A stretch of 64,000 nucleotides of DNA from an uncultured Pelagibacteraceae bacterium (GTDB taxonomy: Bacteria; Pseudomonadota; Alphaproteobacteria; Pelagibacterales; Pelagibacteraceae): contig CACKWQ010000002.1 of NCBI GenBank assembly GCA_902603925.1, positions 49,944 through 113,943 of the forward strand, in the 5' to 3' direction. Position 1 is the stretch's first letter. The number at the start of each line of letters is the position of its first letter. The notes under the pieces are model-generated. The model was not told where the DNA came from. It made no database searches and saw nothing but the letters and a program-made list of their open reading frames with translations. Position numbers and translations under genes: made by a program. Positions 62,760 through 64,000 of this stretch are shown piece after piece.

Positions 62760-64000
62760 CTATATTTTTTTTAATTCCCAGTTTACAATTTGATCATAGT
62801 TTTTTGTTTCCCCATAAATAAACAAATTTTGATTTTCATTATAAGAATTTTTTTTTCCAAAATAAAGCCCAGTTTCAACATCAACTAAAAAATCTGAACA
62901 TGTAAATCTCCATCCAGAGTTTTCAAATTCAATTAAAACTGCTTTTCTATCAATTGTCTTTGTAACTTTGGTACCTGGATATAAATGGAATCTAATTTCA
63001 AAATTAGAGGGTTTAAACTTTCTATTCTTTATCAATGCATCCTTGCCTTTTAGCAAATATTTTTTAATATCATATTCAATTTCTCTTTTATGAATTATAC
63101 CGTGTGTTTTCAAATATCCATCATGTGAGGCGGCTAAAAACATTTTTTCTTTTTCATTAATAATTTTTTTGTCAAATATCTTAACATTGCCTAATGCATA
63201 TTTATTATTCATGTTGTTCTTGCTAAATCTAGTGACAGATAAATTATCGATGATTACTGTAGAATGAACTGCTGTTGACCTAGATATATCATTTAACTGA
63301 TGATCTTGTTTTTGATAATACCCAGAATTACATATAATTTTCTGCCCTGAATAAATAAATTCGAATGAAAGTATTCCTGATTGGTAATTTTGTGAAAATT
63401 TTTTGTCAGGTACTTTTCCTACATCCATTATTATTGAGTTCTTTTTATTTTTTAGAAGGATATAGCCACCTAACAAATTTGAGTTACTCTTAAAGTTATA
63501 ACCGTGCATTTTCAAATATTCATCAAAATCATAGTAGTCAGTCTCGTGATTGCCATTAAATAGCCCTACCTGTTTATTAGATTGCCATAATAAGTTGTAC
63601 GCTTGTCCTAAATAATAAATTGTTTCATCTAAGTAATCTGGTATCTCATTTTGAGAATCTTTTAAAAGCTCTCTTATAAGTACAAAATATTTTAAATAGA
63701 ATGCTAGCTGCCTAAAATTTCTAGACTTGGGAAATCCATCAACATCTAAAGAATATCTAATAATACTCTTAATTAATTTAAATCCATAGTTGATATAATT
63801 ATCATCTTTAAAACTTAGACCTGTAAGTACTATGGCCGTACATCCAATTAATTTATCATCAACAGACTCGGACCTATTAATTTCATTTATTAAATGGTTG
63901 ATTTGTTTTTGTATAACAAAATTAAATTTATACTTATAATTTTCTGAACTATCCTCGTAAGTGAGTTTTGAATTACTTATCCAAGAAATAATTCTTTTTG
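62760..64000 (-). CDS. Heparinase II/III family protein, C-terminal part (cut by window edge)
   Basis: The minus-strand frame is open from the window edge to the stop at 62760, at least 413 codons; ATG 63515 is internal. The visible parts read RIISWISNSKLTYEDSSENY, an alpha-helical region (RNFRQLAFYLKYFVLIRELL), LFNGNHETDYYDFDEYLK, and a C-terminal beta region with SGILSFEFIYSGQKIICNSGYYQ and RSTAVHSTVIIDN, as in the heparinase II/III family found beside purH. These relatives are considered polysaccharide lyases or related envelope enzymes; substrate unknown. 5' end missing. Confidence 0.8.
   Translation of the reverse strand, partial: KRIISWISNSKLTYEDSSENYKYKFNFVIQKQINHLINEINRSESVDDKLIGCTAIVLTGLSFKDDNYINYGFKLIKSIIRYSLDVDGFPKSRNFRQLAFYLKYFVLIRELLKDSQNEIPDYLDETIYYLGQAYNLLWQSNKQVGLFNGNHETDYYDFDEYLKMHGYNFKSNSNLLGGYILLKNKKNSIIMDVGKVPDKKFSQNYQSGILSFEFIYSGQKIICNSGYYQKQDHQLNDISRSTAVHSTVIIDNLSVTRFSKNNMNNKYALGNVKIFDKKIINEKEKMFLAASHDGYLKTHGIIHKREIEYDIKKYLLKGKDALIKNRKFKPSNFEIRFHLYPGTKVTKTIDRKAVLIEFENSGWRFTCSDFLVDVETGLYFGKKNSYNENQNLFIYGETKNYDQIVNWELKKI

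Noticed and set aside
1-64000. Search for CRISPR arrays, insertion sequences, prophage or integrase genes
   Set aside because: No regularly spaced repeats, transposase, integrase or phage structural genes were seen; the genes are nearly all core functions.

Overview
The window is AT-rich (most genes very rich in Lys, Asn, Ile and A/T-ending codons), extremely compact, and carries alphaproteobacterial gene order throughout: miaB-phoH-ybeY-lnt, grpE-dnaK-dnaJ, DUF3576-leuS-lptE-holA, parB-parA-rsmG-mnmG-mnmE-rho-hemJ-hemH-hemE, maf-aroE-coaE-dnaQ, secB-fxsA-tim44-smr, hslUV-hisBHAFE and heparinase-purH. Together with the tiny intergenic gaps and reduced protein lengths this points to a SAR11 bacterium (Candidatus Pelagibacter or a close relative) chromosome. 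I see no insertion sequence, prophage, CRISPR array or integron; it is a core-genome segment.

Layout. 0-14.9 kb: RNA and tRNA maturation (lnt end, ybeY, phoH, miaB), a Fur-type regulator, a shortened TsaB, envelope genes (polysaccharide deacetylase, Bax-like glucosaminidase, murJ, a BON lipoprotein, LpoA-like protein), nfuA, trpS, the two-domain malic enzyme maeB, rsmI and rdgB. 15-22 kb: grpE-dnaK-dnaJ with heat-shock-type promoters, a sulfotransferase, dapB, nth, an adenosine-kinase-type kinase, and a 42-codon arfA ribosome-rescue gene. 22-25.3 kb: a winged-helix regulator divergent from an L,D-transpeptidase, a YggS protein divergent from a ThiE-like protein, and a porin of clearly different base composition. 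25.5-30 kb: DUF3576 lipoprotein, leuS, lptE, holA.

30-45 kb is the chromosome-origin neighbourhood. parB-parA-rsmG-mnmG-mnmE-TPR/sulfotransferase-rho-hemJ-hemH-hemE all run leftward, and ppsR-maf-small membrane protein-aroE-coaE-dnaQ all run rightward. The 263-bp AT-rich gap between hemE and ppsR (41001-41263) has two DnaA-box-like elements and is the best candidate for oriC, the position known for other alphaproteobacteria. Two parS sites lie inside rsmG (perfect 16-mer) and mnmG (one mismatch), about 9 kb from that gap. mnmE is split by a one-base frameshift in a run of eight A.

45-64 kb: secB, fxsA, tim44-like, smr, an uncharacterised acyltransferase-like gene, hslUV, the histidine genes hisB-H-A-F-E, a malyl-CoA module (malyl-CoA lyase plus malate-CoA ligase mtkAB), a HIT protein, a GNAT acetyltransferase, lolA, ftsK, a UbiH-family hydroxylase, a stand-alone Lon N-domain protein, tRNA-Gly(GCC) with a good promoter, a pterin dehydratase, purH and the incomplete end of a heparinase II/III gene.

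A recurring theme is head-to-head genes with no spacer: tsaB/deacetylase overlap at their 5' ends, yggS/thiE share an ATGCAT double start, and the regulator/L,D-transpeptidase starts are 13 bp apart. Nothing here is clearly an undescribed multi-gene system; the strongest points are the origin/parS architecture, the frameshifted mnmE, the non-standard iron-sulfur loop of Nth, and two small genes (arfA at 21989-22117 and a 52-residue membrane protein at 42662-42820).
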